This document shows, one piece after another, positions 16,059-26,349 of a stretch of 64,000 nt of DNA (its first letter is position 1; the number at the start of each line of letters is the position of its first letter). Below the pieces are notes generated by a model. That model saw nothing but the letters and a program-made list of their open reading frames with translations, made no database searches and had not been told where the DNA came from. The stretch comes from Poriferisodalis sp965214215 (lineage in GTDB: Bacteria > Actinomycetota > Acidimicrobiia > Acidimicrobiales > Poriferisodalaceae), in NCBI RefSeq assembly GCF_965214215.1, contig NZ_CBDCBD010000003.1, positions 1,054,001 through 1,118,000 on the forward strand. Direction: 5' to 3'. The position numbers and the translations under genes are program-made.

Positions 16059-17098
16059 GCGAGCTGACCCTTTCGGGAGCGCTCGGCCTCGCGTACTGGG
16101 CCGAGACCAGCATCAAGCTGGGCGTCGCGCTCATCGTCATCCCGACGGCTGCGCTGATGCTGGGCTACCTGTTCTTGCTCAAGATGATGGCGTTCATGCA
16201 GAGCCGGCTGGGCCCCACCGACGTGGGCCCTCACGGCTCGCTGCAGCTCATTGCCGACGCAGTGAAGTTCCTCCAGAAGGAAGACATCCACCCCGCCGCT
16301 GCCGACCGGCGGGTGTTCCGGGCGGCCCCGGTAGTGGTGCTCGCCTCGTCGTTCCTGCTCTTCGTAGTGCTGCCCACGGGCCCCGACGCCGTCGTGGAGA
16401 ACCTCGACACGGGGATCTTCTACGCGATGGCGGTCTCGTCGCTGTCGGTGCTGGGCGTGCTGATGGCGGGCTGGGCCTCGGCCAACAAGTACGCGCTGCT
16501 CGGCGGCCTGCGGGCGGCCGGCCAGCTCATCGCATACGAGCTGCCGCTGATCCTCGCCGTCATGGGCGTGGTCATCCAGGCCGACTCGCTGAACCTGCAG
16601 ACGATCGTCGAGGCACAGGCAACCGGCGAGATCTTCGGATTCGGCCTCATCGGCAACCCCTTCATCCTGACCCAGTTCATCGGCTTCTTGATCTTCATGA
16701 TCGCTGCGCAGGCCGAGCTGACCCAGACGCCGTTCGACATGCCCGTGGCCGAGACCGAGCTTGTCGGCGGTTTCCACGTGGAATACACCGGCTTCCGCTT
16801 CCTGCTGTTCTTCATGGCCGAAGTCGCCACGGCGTTCGCGTTCTCGGCGCTGGCCACCGTGATGTTCCTGGGCGGCTGGTGGATTCCCGGGTTCGACATC
16901 GACGCCCCGATACTCAACGTGCTCGGACCGGTGGTGATGCTCGTCAAGATCCTGCTGGTGGCCTTCGTCATCTTCTGGATCCGCTTCACCTACCCCCGCC
17001 TGCGCGAAGACCAGCTGCAGAAGTTCGCCTGGAAAGTCCTCATCCCGCTCTCGCTCGCGAACATCGTCGTGACCGGAATCTTCAAGGTGGTGCTCTAG
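16055..17098 (+). CDS. nuoH: NADH-quinone oxidoreductase subunit H (NuoH)
   Basis: Membrane subunit that links the peripheral arm with the proton channels and lines the quinone tunnel; 347 residues, eight or so helices. Family motifs are MQSRLGPTDVGPHGSLQ, DAVKFLQKED, LRAAGQLIAYELPL and QTPFDMPVAETELVGGFH with the essential glutamates. GTG 16055 overlaps the nuoD stop. The next gene, nuoI, begins immediately after its stop, so the operon is tightly coupled here. Confidence 0.97.
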   Translation: MSELTLSGALGLAYWAETSIKLGVALIVIPTAALMLGYLFLLKMMAFMQSRLGPTDVGPHGSLQLIADAVKFLQKEDIHPAAADRRVFRAAPVVVLASSFLLFVVLPTGPDAVVENLDTGIFYAMAVSSLSVLGVLMAGWASANKYALLGGLRAAGQLIAYELPLILAVMGVVIQADSLNLQTIVEAQATGEIFGFGLIGNPFILTQFIGFLIFMIAAQAELTQTPFDMPVAETELVGGFHVEYTGFRFLLFFMAEVATAFAFSALATVMFLGGWWIPGFDIDAPILNVLGPVVMLVKILLVAFVIFWIRFTYPRLREDQLQKFAWKVLIPLSLANIVVTGIFKVVL

Positions 17099-17761
17099 AT
17101 GCCACAGCTCCCCGGACTGCTGAAGGGCCTCGGCGTGACTGCTCGCACTGCGGTGCGAACGCTGTTCCCCAAGCGAGGCATGCGCACGCTCATCCCTGCC
17201 CCCCAGCAGGGGTCGGTCACCGTGCAGTACCCCCACGAGAAGGAAGCCCCGCCCGACCGCGCCCGGGGCGTGATCGCCCTGCATGAGGAGAACTGCACCG
17301 CGTGCATGCTGTGCTCGCGCTCGTGCCCCGATTGGTGCATCTACATCGAGGGTCACAAGGTCAAGGCGCCGCCCCGGCGTGCTGGCGGTGCGGTCCGTTC
17401 GGTCAATGTGGTCGACCGGTTCGACATCGATTACGCGCTGTGCATGTACTGCGGCATCTGCGTGGAGGTGTGCCCGTTCGACGCGCTGTTCTGGACACCC
17501 GAGTACGAATACTCCGAGCCGCATATCGCCGATCTGCTGCATGACCGGATCCGGCTCAGCGAGTGGATGGAGACCGTGCCCGAGTTCCAGGCCTATGAGC
17601 CCGGCTCGGAGCAGAAGGTGCGCGTGGTGCCCGACTTCGGAATCGACGATTTCGCTCCCGCGCGCAAGCTCGAAGCTGGCGCAGCGTCTGATGGCGCTCG
17701 CGAGCTCGAGTCCGCTGAGTCCGATGGCGCTCGCAAGCTCGCGTCGGGGCAGGGGAGCTAG
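17099..17761 (+). CDS. nuoI: NADH-quinone oxidoreductase subunit I (NuoI)
   Basis: Ferredoxin-like subunit carrying two 4Fe-4S clusters, N6a and N6b. Cysteine motifs are CTACMLCSRSCP (around residue 67) and CMYCGICVEVCP (around 119). The length of 220 residues is above the usual 160-200 because of a C-terminal tail. That tail contains two copies of a short repeat, SDGARELES and SDGARKLAS, encoded by DNA elements at 17686-17713 and 17723-17745 that match those in the nuoC-nuoD insertion. In a complex without NuoEFG, NuoI is a plausible entry point for electrons from ferredoxin. It starts on the base after the nuoH stop. Confidence 0.96.
   Translation: MPQLPGLLKGLGVTARTAVRTLFPKRGMRTLIPAPQQGSVTVQYPHEKEAPPDRARGVIALHEENCTACMLCSRSCPDWCIYIEGHKVKAPPRRAGGAVRSVNVVDRFDIDYALCMYCGICVEVCPFDALFWTPEYEYSEPHIADLLHDRIRLSEWMETVPEFQAYEPGSEQKVRVVPDFGIDDFAPARKLEAGAASDGARELESAESDGARKLASGQGS
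17686..17745 (+). repeat. two in-frame copies of the SDGARKLAS-type element at the end of nuoI
   Basis: The copies at 17686-17713 and 17723-17745 share GATGGCGCTCGC then (A/G)AGCTCG. The first contains the perfect palindrome GCTCGCGAGC. They match the elements at 14809-14833 and, more weakly, 14843-14863. All four lie in the same reading frame sense, add residues after the last family motif and stand near a gene end in one operon. This resembles the palindromic elements that insert in frame in some other bacteria, but the family is not one I can name. Confidence 0.7.
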
Positions 17762-17769
17762 GACGCCCG

Positions 17770-18264
17770 ATGGTTGCGCAGAACATCGCCTTCGGCATCA
17801 TCGCGGGCATCACCGTGCTGGCCGCGCTGGGCATGGTGACGACGCGCAACATCGTGCATGCAGCCCTGTTCCTGGTGGCGGTGCTAGGCGGTCTCGCCGC
17901 GAACTACGTGCTGCTCACCGCCGAGTTCATCGCTACCACGCAGGTGCTCGTGTACATCGGCGCCGTGATGGTGCTGTTCCTGTTCGGCATCATGCTCACA
18001 CGGGCGCCGATCGGGCGAATACCGCAGATGACCGGGGCCACCTGGCCGGTGGCCGCGCTGTCGGCGCTGGCGCTGGGCGGCGTCACCATCTACGCCCTCA
18101 TCGACCGCTTCGGCACCGACTCGCTGGCTACCGACAACACGGTCTTCCGCACGGCCGACGTGTCGGACTCGGTCTTCTCGCAGTACATCGTCCCGTTCGA
18201 AGCTGTCTCGGTGCTGCTGCTCGCAGCACTGATCGGCGCTGTCGTGCTGGCGCGGCGGGACTGA
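17770..18264 (+). CDS. nuoJ: NADH-quinone oxidoreductase subunit J (NuoJ)
   Basis: Membrane subunit of 164 residues with five helices. The conserved third helix reads VLVYIGAVMVLFLFGIML after the TTRNIVHAALFLV segment, both typical of NuoJ. A periplasmic loop of about 35 residues precedes the last helix (VSVLLLAALIGAVVLARRD). It starts 8 bp after nuoI. The gap to nuoK, 93 bp, is longer than others in the operon and holds a 30-codon ORF (18275-18367) that overlaps the nuoK start; nothing suggests that ORF is a real gene. Confidence 0.95.
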   Translation: MVAQNIAFGIIAGITVLAALGMVTTRNIVHAALFLVAVLGGLAANYVLLTAEFIATTQVLVYIGAVMVLFLFGIMLTRAPIGRIPQMTGATWPVAALSALALGGVTIYALIDRFGTDSLATDNTVFRTADVSDSVFSQYIVPFEAVSVLLLAALIGAVVLARRD

Positions 18265-18357
18265 GGCGGCCGTGATGAATGCGTCAGTGATGGGTGTCTC
18301 CGTGATGAGGGCCGCAGCGGTAGGTACAGCGGCGTCGCACGCTGAGGAGGTGCTGCG

Positions 18358-18657
18358 ATGCTGCTGAACCAGTTCCTGCTGCTCGGTGCGCTGCTGTTCG
18401 CGGTGGGCGTCTATGGCGTGCTGGCGCGCCGCAACGGCGTGATGGTGTTGATGTCGATTGAGCTGATGCTGAATGCCGTCAACCTCAACCTGGTGGCGTT
18501 CGGGCTGCAGCACGACGTTGTGTCGGGGCAGGTCTTCGCCCTGTTCATCATTGCCGTTGCAGCCGCCGAGGTCGGCGTGGGCCTGGCCATCGTGTTGCTG
18601 CTGTACCGCAACCGCAGATCGATCGCGGTCGACGAGTTCGACCTGATGAAGGGCTGA
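18358..18657 (+). CDS. nuoK: NADH-quinone oxidoreductase subunit K (NuoK)
   Basis: A 99-residue membrane subunit related to MrpC, with three helices. Conserved features are IELMLNAVNLNLVAFG with the key glutamate in the second helix and FALFIIAVAAAEVGVGLAI with the second glutamate in the third. Both glutamates needed for proton movement are present. A strong GAGGAGG site at 18343-18349 supports ATG 18358. nuoL follows after 10 bp. Confidence 0.96.
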   Translation: MLLNQFLLLGALLFAVGVYGVLARRNGVMVLMSIELMLNAVNLNLVAFGLQHDVVSGQVFALFIIAVAAAEVGVGLAIVLLLYRNRRSIAVDEFDLMKG

Positions 18658-18667
18658 CGGAACGCGC

Positions 18668-20881
<2,214 letters not shown>

Positions 20882-21026
20882 CCTTCCCCGCCGCTCGCCC
20901 CGTCGCCGTCAAGGTCATGTCCTGTCGGCATGTCGCTCCAGGCGGCTTCGCCCGACGCAGCGCGACCTCGCTAGCCCGCGGCCTTGACCTCGCCGCTCCG
21001 TGTTCCGATCGAGAGGGAGCTTCCTA

Positions 21027-22589
21027 GTGGACGCAACTGGATTCGACGCCTGGGCGCTGACGCTCGCAGTATTCCTGCCGGCCGTCGGTGCGCTCGTGAT
21101 GATGGTGGTGCCGCGCGCACACGAACTCGAACTGAAGATGGTGGCGCTGGGTACCTCGCTAGCCACGCTGGCCGTGGGTGTCTACCTGCTGTTCGCCTTC
21201 GACTACAGCAATGCCGGATCGCTGCAGTTCGGCGTGCACAAGGGTTGGATCGACGCCATCAACGCGGACTACATCCTGGGTCTCGACGGGCTGTCATTGC
21301 CGTTGCTGATCCTGTCGATGGCCATCATCCCGCTGTGCGTGATCTACTCGTGGGAGCACATCCCTGAGCCGGGCAACGCCAAGGCCTTCTTCATCTTGAT
21401 GCTGATCTTGGCTTCAGGCATGAACGGCACATTCGTAGCGCAGGACTTGATCCTGTTCTTCGTGTTCTTCGAAGTCGTGCTGCTGCCGATGTACTTCATG
21501 ATCGGGGTGTGGGGCGGCGAGAACCGCCGCTATGCCTCGCTGAAGTTCTTCCTGTTCACCTTGTTCGGCTCGGCGTTGATGATCGTCAGCTTCGTGGCGC
21601 TGTACTTCGTGGCCACCAACGACGCCGGGGCAGCGCTGAACACGTTCAACATGAGCGAACTCGCCGAGGCCGCTGGCGGCGACTTGGCACGCGGCACCCA
21701 GGCGATCATCTTCGCGGGTCTGTTCATGGGCTTCGGCATCAAGGTACCGATGTTCCCCTTCCACACTTGGCTGCCCGATGCGCACACCGAGGCGCCCACG
21801 GTGGGCTCGGTGATTCTGGCGGCCGTTCTGCTGAAGCTCGGCACTTACGGCTTTGTGCGGATCGCACTGCCATTCCTGCCCGAGGGTGCTGCAGCGTGGG
21901 CGCCGTGGATCGGCTTGCTGGCGGTGATCGGGATCATCTACGGCGCCTTGGGCTGCCTGGCGCAGACCGACATGAAACGCCTCATCGCATTCAGCTCGGT
22001 GGCTCATATGGGCTTCGTGATGCTGGGCATTGCGACGCTGACCCCGATCGGCATCAACGCTGCGGTGTTCGGCATGGTGGCCCACGGGATCATCACCGGG
22101 ATGCTGTTCTTCCTGGCCGGCTCGGTCAAGGAGCGCTACCACACCCTGGAGATCGGTCGGCTGGGCGGCCTTCTGAAATCGGCGCCCCGCATGGGCTGGA
22201 TTCTGGCCATCTCGGCGATGGCTTCGCTGGGCCTGCCCGGCTTGGCGGGGTTCTGGGGCGAGTTCCCGGTGATTCTGTCGGCCTACAACCCTGGCGCCGG
22301 ACTTTCCGAAGAGCTGTTCCGCACCTACATGGTGATTGCCGCGGTGGGCACGGTGTTTGCTGCGGGGTACCTGCTGTGGCTGTTCCAGCGCAGTGCGTTC
22401 GGCGAACCCAAGCCCGAGTGGGAAGGCCACACGATCGCTGATGTGAACCGCTACGAGTGGGCGGCGTGGATGCCGCTCATCATCGCGATGGTGCTCTTCG
22501 GCTGGGTCCCCGGCCTGATCTTCGACATGGTCGATGGCGTGTCGACCGGCATCGCCGACAGCATCAGCGCGGCAGTGGGGTCCCGATGA
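21027..22589 (+). CDS. nuoM: NADH-quinone oxidoreductase subunit M (NuoM, second copy)
   Basis: Antiporter-like membrane subunit, 520 residues. Motifs: FFEVVLLPMYFMIGVWGGE, FHTWLPDAHTEAPTVGS, LLKLGTYGF and AFSSVAHMGFVML. GTG 21027 is preferred over the GTG at 21000 because GAGGGAG at 21013-21019 sits at the right distance. It is a paralogue of the partial nuoM at the left edge; both keep the channel lysine and glutamate segments. nuoN follows after 59 bp. Confidence 0.96.
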   Translation: MDATGFDAWALTLAVFLPAVGALVMMVVPRAHELELKMVALGTSLATLAVGVYLLFAFDYSNAGSLQFGVHKGWIDAINADYILGLDGLSLPLLILSMAIIPLCVIYSWEHIPEPGNAKAFFILMLILASGMNGTFVAQDLILFFVFFEVVLLPMYFMIGVWGGENRRYASLKFFLFTLFGSALMIVSFVALYFVATNDAGAALNTFNMSELAEAAGGDLARGTQAIIFAGLFMGFGIKVPMFPFHTWLPDAHTEAPTVGSVILAAVLLKLGTYGFVRIALPFLPEGAAAWAPWIGLLAVIGIIYGALGCLAQTDMKRLIAFSSVAHMGFVMLGIATLTPIGINAAVFGMVAHGIITGMLFFLAGSVKERYHTLEIGRLGGLLKSAPRMGWILAISAMASLGLPGLAGFWGEFPVILSAYNPGAGLSEELFRTYMVIAAVGTVFAAGYLLWLFQRSAFGEPKPEWEGHTIADVNRYEWAAWMPLIIAMVLFGWVPGLIFDMVDGVSTGIADSISAAVGSR

Positions 22590-22648
22590 TCGATGCCGAC
22601 CATATTGACGCCGACGCCGATGCGACCGAAGGCTGACGGGAGCTAGCG

Positions 22649-24313
22649 ATGGGCACCGAGGCGATGCTCGCGTTCGTGCGGCCGGAACTTGACTGGCACG
22701 CGCTCGCGCCCGAGTTGACTCTGCTGGCTGTCGGCACGCTGGTGACCGTTTTCGACATCGCGCTCGACGACAAGGCCAAGCGGATGATGCCGACGCTGGC
22801 CGGCATCGGCCTGCTGATCACGCTGGTGCCGATACTGACGTTGGCAGCCGACGGCGCCGAACGGTCCATGTTCGGCGGGGCCTACGTTGTCGACGACTTC
22901 TCGCTGGTACTCAAAGCGTTGTTCATCTTGGTCGGCTACGTGGTCGTGCTGATGTCGGTCGACTACGTGCGCGAAGGCGACTACTACGAGAACGAGTACT
23001 ACACGCTGCTGCTGACATCGCTGCTGGGCATGGTGATGATGGCCAGCTCACGCGATCTGGTGAGCATGTTCGTTGCGCTGGAGCTGCTGTCGATCCCGGC
23101 GTACATGCTGGCTGCGTGGCGCAAGGGCGGGCCCCGTTCGAACGAGGCGGGTCTGAAGTACTACTTGATGGGGGTCTTCGCTTCTGCGGTGATGCTGTAC
23201 GGCATGTCGCTGGTGTTCGGCGTGGCCGGCGATACCGATTTCGGGACGATCGCTGAGGCGCTGAAGGGCGAGGGATCGAGCCCGATCGTCATCGTGGCGA
23301 TCCTGTTCGTGCTGATCGGCTTCGCGTTCAAGGTGTCGGCTGTGCCGTTCCACACTTGGGCGCCCGACACCTACGAGGGCGCGCCGACGCCGGTGACGGC
23401 GTTCTTGTCGGTGGCGTCGAAGGCAGCCGGCATGGTGGCGCTGCTGAGCTTGGTGTTCGTGGCCTTCGAAGGGGCCGCAGACGTGGTGCAGCCGTTCTTC
23501 TGGGTGCTGGCCGTGGTGACGATGACGGTGGGCAACCTGATCGCTTTGCGTCAGACGAACATCGTGCGGATGCTGGCCTATTCGGGCGTCGCGCAGGGCG
23601 GCTTCATGCTGGTGCCGTTCGCTGTGGCGTTCGAGGGCGATGCTTGGACCGCCGCTGGGACCGGCATCACCACGACCACGCTGCCCAGTGCCTATGAGGC
23701 GGTGATCGTCTACGCCATCATCTACGCCTTCATGAACCTGGGAGCGTTCAGCGTGGTGCTGGCAGTGGCACGGCGGACCCGCTCGGGCGAGATCGACAGC
23801 TACGCCGGGTTGTTCAGGTACGCGCCAGGCATGGCGGTGCTGATGACGGTGTTCTTGGCATCGTTGGCTGGCATCCCGCCTGCAGGCGGATGGTTCGCCA
23901 AGTTGGTCATCTTCCGGACGCTGGCTGAAGCGAGTACACCGGCGGGCTGGGTGCTGGCGGCGATTGTCGCAGTGAATGCGGTGATTGCGTTCGGCTACTA
24001 CGCCCGAGTGCTGACCCAGATGTGGTTCCAGCCAGTGCCCGAGACGGTTGCGCTCGGAGTGGATGCGAGCGGCGATGCCGACGACGAGCCAGCCGACGAG
24101 CCAGCCGAAGCCCTTGCGCACGACGACGGTGGGTTCGTGGCCACCGAGACTCGCCAGCAGACAATGGTGGCGTTCACCCCGGGACCGATCCCCATGACCG
24201 GCGCGCTCGCAGCCGCGCTGGCCATCACCGCGATTGCGACCATGGCGCTCGGCATCTTCCCCGGCCTCGTCAGCCACTTCAGCGACGTCGCGTCGTTCTA
24301 CTTGGGCGGCTGA
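22649..24313 (+). CDS. nuoN: NADH-quinone oxidoreductase subunit N (NuoN, second copy)
   Basis: Antiporter-like membrane subunit, 554 residues. Features: MFVALELLSIPAYMLAAWR, VPFHTWAPDTYEGAPTPVTAF, NIVRMLAYSGVAQGGFML and GIPPAGGWFAKLVIF. An acidic cytoplasmic insert with repeated DEPADEPAEA lies before the last helices (around residues 465-490). It is the last nuo gene of this set. Downstream genes, a coiled-coil membrane protein and a MidA methyltransferase, lie close on the same strand. Confidence 0.96.
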   Translation: MGTEAMLAFVRPELDWHALAPELTLLAVGTLVTVFDIALDDKAKRMMPTLAGIGLLITLVPILTLAADGAERSMFGGAYVVDDFSLVLKALFILVGYVVVLMSVDYVREGDYYENEYYTLLLTSLLGMVMMASSRDLVSMFVALELLSIPAYMLAAWRKGGPRSNEAGLKYYLMGVFASAVMLYGMSLVFGVAGDTDFGTIAEALKGEGSSPIVIVAILFVLIGFAFKVSAVPFHTWAPDTYEGAPTPVTAFLSVASKAAGMVALLSLVFVAFEGAADVVQPFFWVLAVVTMTVGNLIALRQTNIVRMLAYSGVAQGGFMLVPFAVAFEGDAWTAAGTGITTTTLPSAYEAVIVYAIIYAFMNLGAFSVVLAVARRTRSGEIDSYAGLFRYAPGMAVLMTVFLASLAGIPPAGGWFAKLVIFRTLAEASTPAGWVLAAIVAVNAVIAFGYYARVLTQMWFQPVPETVALGVDASGDADDEPADEPAEALAHDDGGFVATETRQQTMVAFTPGPIPMTGALAAALAITAIATMALGIFPGLVSHFSDVASFYLGG

Positions 24314-24363
24314 TCGCCTGGCGGAGTGGCCGCCCGCGATACGTGGGCGAGTTGGTCTCCATT

Positions 24364-24390
24364 GAGTTTCAATGAAATTCATTGGAACTC
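24364..24390. promoter_or_regulatory. 27-bp near-perfect palindrome after nuoN
   Basis: Arms of 13 bp (24364-24376 and 24378-24390) around one central base match in 12 of 13 positions, with the core CAATGAAATTCATTG. It is AT-rich in GC-rich surroundings, 50 bp after the nuoN stop and 84 bp before the next start. The compact symmetry suits a dimeric repressor operator; it could also fold as a hairpin that ends the nuo transcript. Confidence 0.45.
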
Positions 24391-24474
24391 ACAGAACGGC
24401 TGCCGCTAAGACTGAGCCGTTCCAGCAACGCTCACTCAGCAGGGCGTCTGCGCGCAATACTGGAGGCAGTGTCC

Positions 24475-24900
24475 ATGTCCGAAACCGCACTCATCAGCGC
24501 CGTTGTCATCGTGCAGTTCACCGTCTTGGCCGGCCTTGTGCTCTATCTCGCTCAGCGCATCGAGCGTCACATCGACCGTCTTGATACCCGCATCGACCGC
24601 TTAGGGGCCCGATTTGACGCCAGGTTCGAGCGTCTGGAAGAACGGCTGCGGATGCTCGAACTCGGCCAATCGAAACTGGAAGAGCGGATGCGGACGGTCG
24701 AACTCGGCCAATCGAAACTGGAAGAGCGGATGCGGACGGTCGAACTCGGCCAATCGAAACTGGAAGAGCGCATTCGGGCACTCGAACTCGGCCAGGCGAA
24801 ACTGGTCGGGCGGCTGTTCGGAGACGATCCGAGCGAATTCGAGTCGGCTTCCGATGAGACAGCGGCATCGCTCGCAGGAGCGTCAGCAGCAACGGCGTAG
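24475..24900 (+). CDS. membrane-anchored coiled-coil protein with 42-bp tandem repeats
   Basis: A 141-residue protein with one N-terminal transmembrane helix (ALISAVVIVQFTVLAGLVLYLAQ, split here at about residues 5-27) and a long coiled coil. Four copies of a 14-residue unit, ELGQSKLEERMRTV, run from about residue 61 to 110; 14 residues equal two heptads, so the repeat extends the coil without breaking phase. The DNA repeat is 42 bp, nearly identical between copies, which suggests recent expansion. The C-terminus is acidic and Ala/Ser-rich. ATG 24475 follows GGAGG at 24462-24466. No function is known; place after nuoN and before midA is suggestive only. Confidence 0.7.
   Translation: MSETALISAVVIVQFTVLAGLVLYLAQRIERHIDRLDTRIDRLGARFDARFERLEERLRMLELGQSKLEERMRTVELGQSKLEERMRTVELGQSKLEERIRALELGQAKLVGRLFGDDPSEFESASDETAASLAGASAATA
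24658..24800 (+). repeat. 42-bp tandem repeat in the coiled-coil gene
   Basis: About 3.4 copies of a 42-bp unit beginning GAACTCGGCCAATCGAAACT. The first two and a half copies are nearly identical; the last has drifted (ATTCGGGCA, CAGGCG). Copy number is likely to vary between strains. Confidence 0.85.
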
Positions 24901-24914
24901 TCCGTGGTCGCAGC

Positions 24915-26102
24915 ATGAGCGACGGTCTGGCGTCCATGAGGTTCGACGAGTACATGGACGAGGCGTTGTACGGCAGCGGGGGCTTCTATACGCGTGGCGG
25001 GCAGCCGGGTTTGCGGGGCGGCGACTTCGCGACGTCAGTCGAGTTGGGTTCGCTGTTTGGAAGGTGCGTGGCCGGCTACTTGGATCGCACTTGGCATGAG
25101 CTGGGGCAACCCGATCCGTTTACGGTCATCGAAGGCGGGGCAGGGCGGGGAAAGCTGTGTCTCGATGTGCTCGCCCACGTGGTCGAGTGCAATGACGCGC
25201 TTCGTTACGTGATGGTCGAGCGAGTGGCCCACCAGCGTGACGCGGCATTGGCAGCGGTCCTCGAACCGGAAGCCGGACATGTTGCCGAGACCCTCGAGGA
25301 CCCGAGCAACGCCGTACCGCCGCACCCACCCGTCCTAACGGCGCCAGACCTGCCGACCGGGCCGCATGTCGGTGTGGTGCTCGCCAACGAACTGCTTGAC
25401 AACCTGCCCTTCCGACTGCTGGAACGTTCGGCCACCGGCTGGCAGGAGGTCTATGTGACGTGGGCTGCCCCCGACGCTGCTGCTCCCGATGCTGCGTCTG
25501 GCGCTGGATTTGTCCACACCGCTCCAGCGCTCGGTGTTGGGCCTCGGGCCGATGTCGCCTTGCGGGCGCCGACTGAAGCGGTTCAAGTGCTGCAGACAGC
25601 GCCGGCCGATGCGGCAGCAATGGCTGAAGCGCTGGCACCCGACGCCGAGCCAGGGGCACAAGTTCCATTGCAGTTGCGGGCCGCGGTATGGATGAGACGC
25701 GCTCTCGGCCTGCTCGGCCGTGGCCGTGTGCTGGTCTTCGACTACGGCGTCCGCGCCACCGCCGAGCTAGCGGCGCGTCAGCAGGCTGAATGGCTGCGCA
25801 CCTATCGCGCCCAGCGCCGCGGGCACGAGCCGCTGCGGGATCCCGGAAGCGCCGACATCACCTGCGAGGTCGCCTTCGACCAGCTGCCGGCGGGCGTGGT
25901 GTTGAGCACGCAGGCCGATTGGCTGGCCGGGGCCGGCATCGACGAATTGACGGCAGGCGCGAGGGCGCTGTGGGAGCGAAGCCGGTCCAACCCGACCGCC
26001 GACGCACTGGCGGCTCGGGCTCTGCTGTCCGAAGCAGCGGCACTGACCGACCCGACCGGCATGGGCGCCTTCTGGGCCGCAGAATGGCATGTGGCGCAGT
26101 AG
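24915..26102 (+). CDS. SAM-dependent methyltransferase, MidA/NDUFAF7 family
   Basis: A 395-residue class I methyltransferase. The N-terminal part has MRFDEYMDEALYGSGGFY and DFATSVELGSLFGRC, typical of the MidA (DUF185) family. The SAM-binding glycine motif is VIEGGAGRGKL near residue 75, and the family segment VVLANELLDNLPFRL follows near 155. The mitochondrial member NDUFAF7 methylates an arginine of NDUFS2, the NuoD homologue, and is needed for complex I assembly. Its position directly after a nuo operon makes the same role likely here; that is inference from family and context. An Ala-rich insert (residues 185-245) is extra. No good ribosome binding site precedes ATG 24915. Confidence 0.85.
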   Translation: MSDGLASMRFDEYMDEALYGSGGFYTRGGQPGLRGGDFATSVELGSLFGRCVAGYLDRTWHELGQPDPFTVIEGGAGRGKLCLDVLAHVVECNDALRYVMVERVAHQRDAALAAVLEPEAGHVAETLEDPSNAVPPHPPVLTAPDLPTGPHVGVVLANELLDNLPFRLLERSATGWQEVYVTWAAPDAAAPDAASGAGFVHTAPALGVGPRADVALRAPTEAVQVLQTAPADAAAMAEALAPDAEPGAQVPLQLRAAVWMRRALGLLGRGRVLVFDYGVRATAELAARQQAEWLRTYRAQRRGHEPLRDPGSADITCEVAFDQLPAGVVLSTQADWLAGAGIDELTAGARALWERSRSNPTADALAARALLSEAAALTDPTGMGAFWAAEWHVAQ

Positions 26103-26166
26103 CCGACGATTTATGGACGCATCATGTGTACTTGAATATTGGCCGTTGTATTGCGAGGAGTCTTGA

Positions 26167-26349
26167 ATGTCTGAGTTTCCGAGCATGGAACAGCCGCCGC
26201 CGACCTTCATGCGTCGTGCGTGGGCCGGCATGCGACGGTACTGGAGCCGTTTCTGGGAATCGGGCCTCTGGGGTGCCCTTCAGAGAATCGAGTCCGTTGC
26301 CTTCATCATCCTCTTGGCAGTGCTCATCTGGCGGGTTGCTACCGACTGA
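26167..26349 (+). CDS. small single-pass membrane protein
   Basis: Sixty residues: a basic, tryptophan-rich amphipathic stretch (MRRAWAGMRRYWSRFWESG) and a C-terminal helix (VAFIILLAVLIWRVATD). A GAGGAG site at 26155-26160 lies six bases before ATG. Its last 70 bp overlap the end of the convergent cobD gene, which weakens the case or indicates that one of the two ends is set differently. If real, it is a membrane micro-protein with its positive region on the inside. No family recognised. Confidence 0.5.
   Translation: MSEFPSMEQPPPTFMRRAWAGMRRYWSRFWESGLWGALQRIESVAFIILLAVLIWRVATD

Noticed and set aside
15992..17542. A 516-codon minus-strand frame across nuoH and nuoI
   Set aside because: Antisense shadow; nuoH and nuoI motifs are certain on the plus strand.
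18275..18367. 30-codon ORF between nuoJ and nuoK
   Set aside because: No ribosome binding site and no repeat elements; likely chance despite overlapping the nuoK start.
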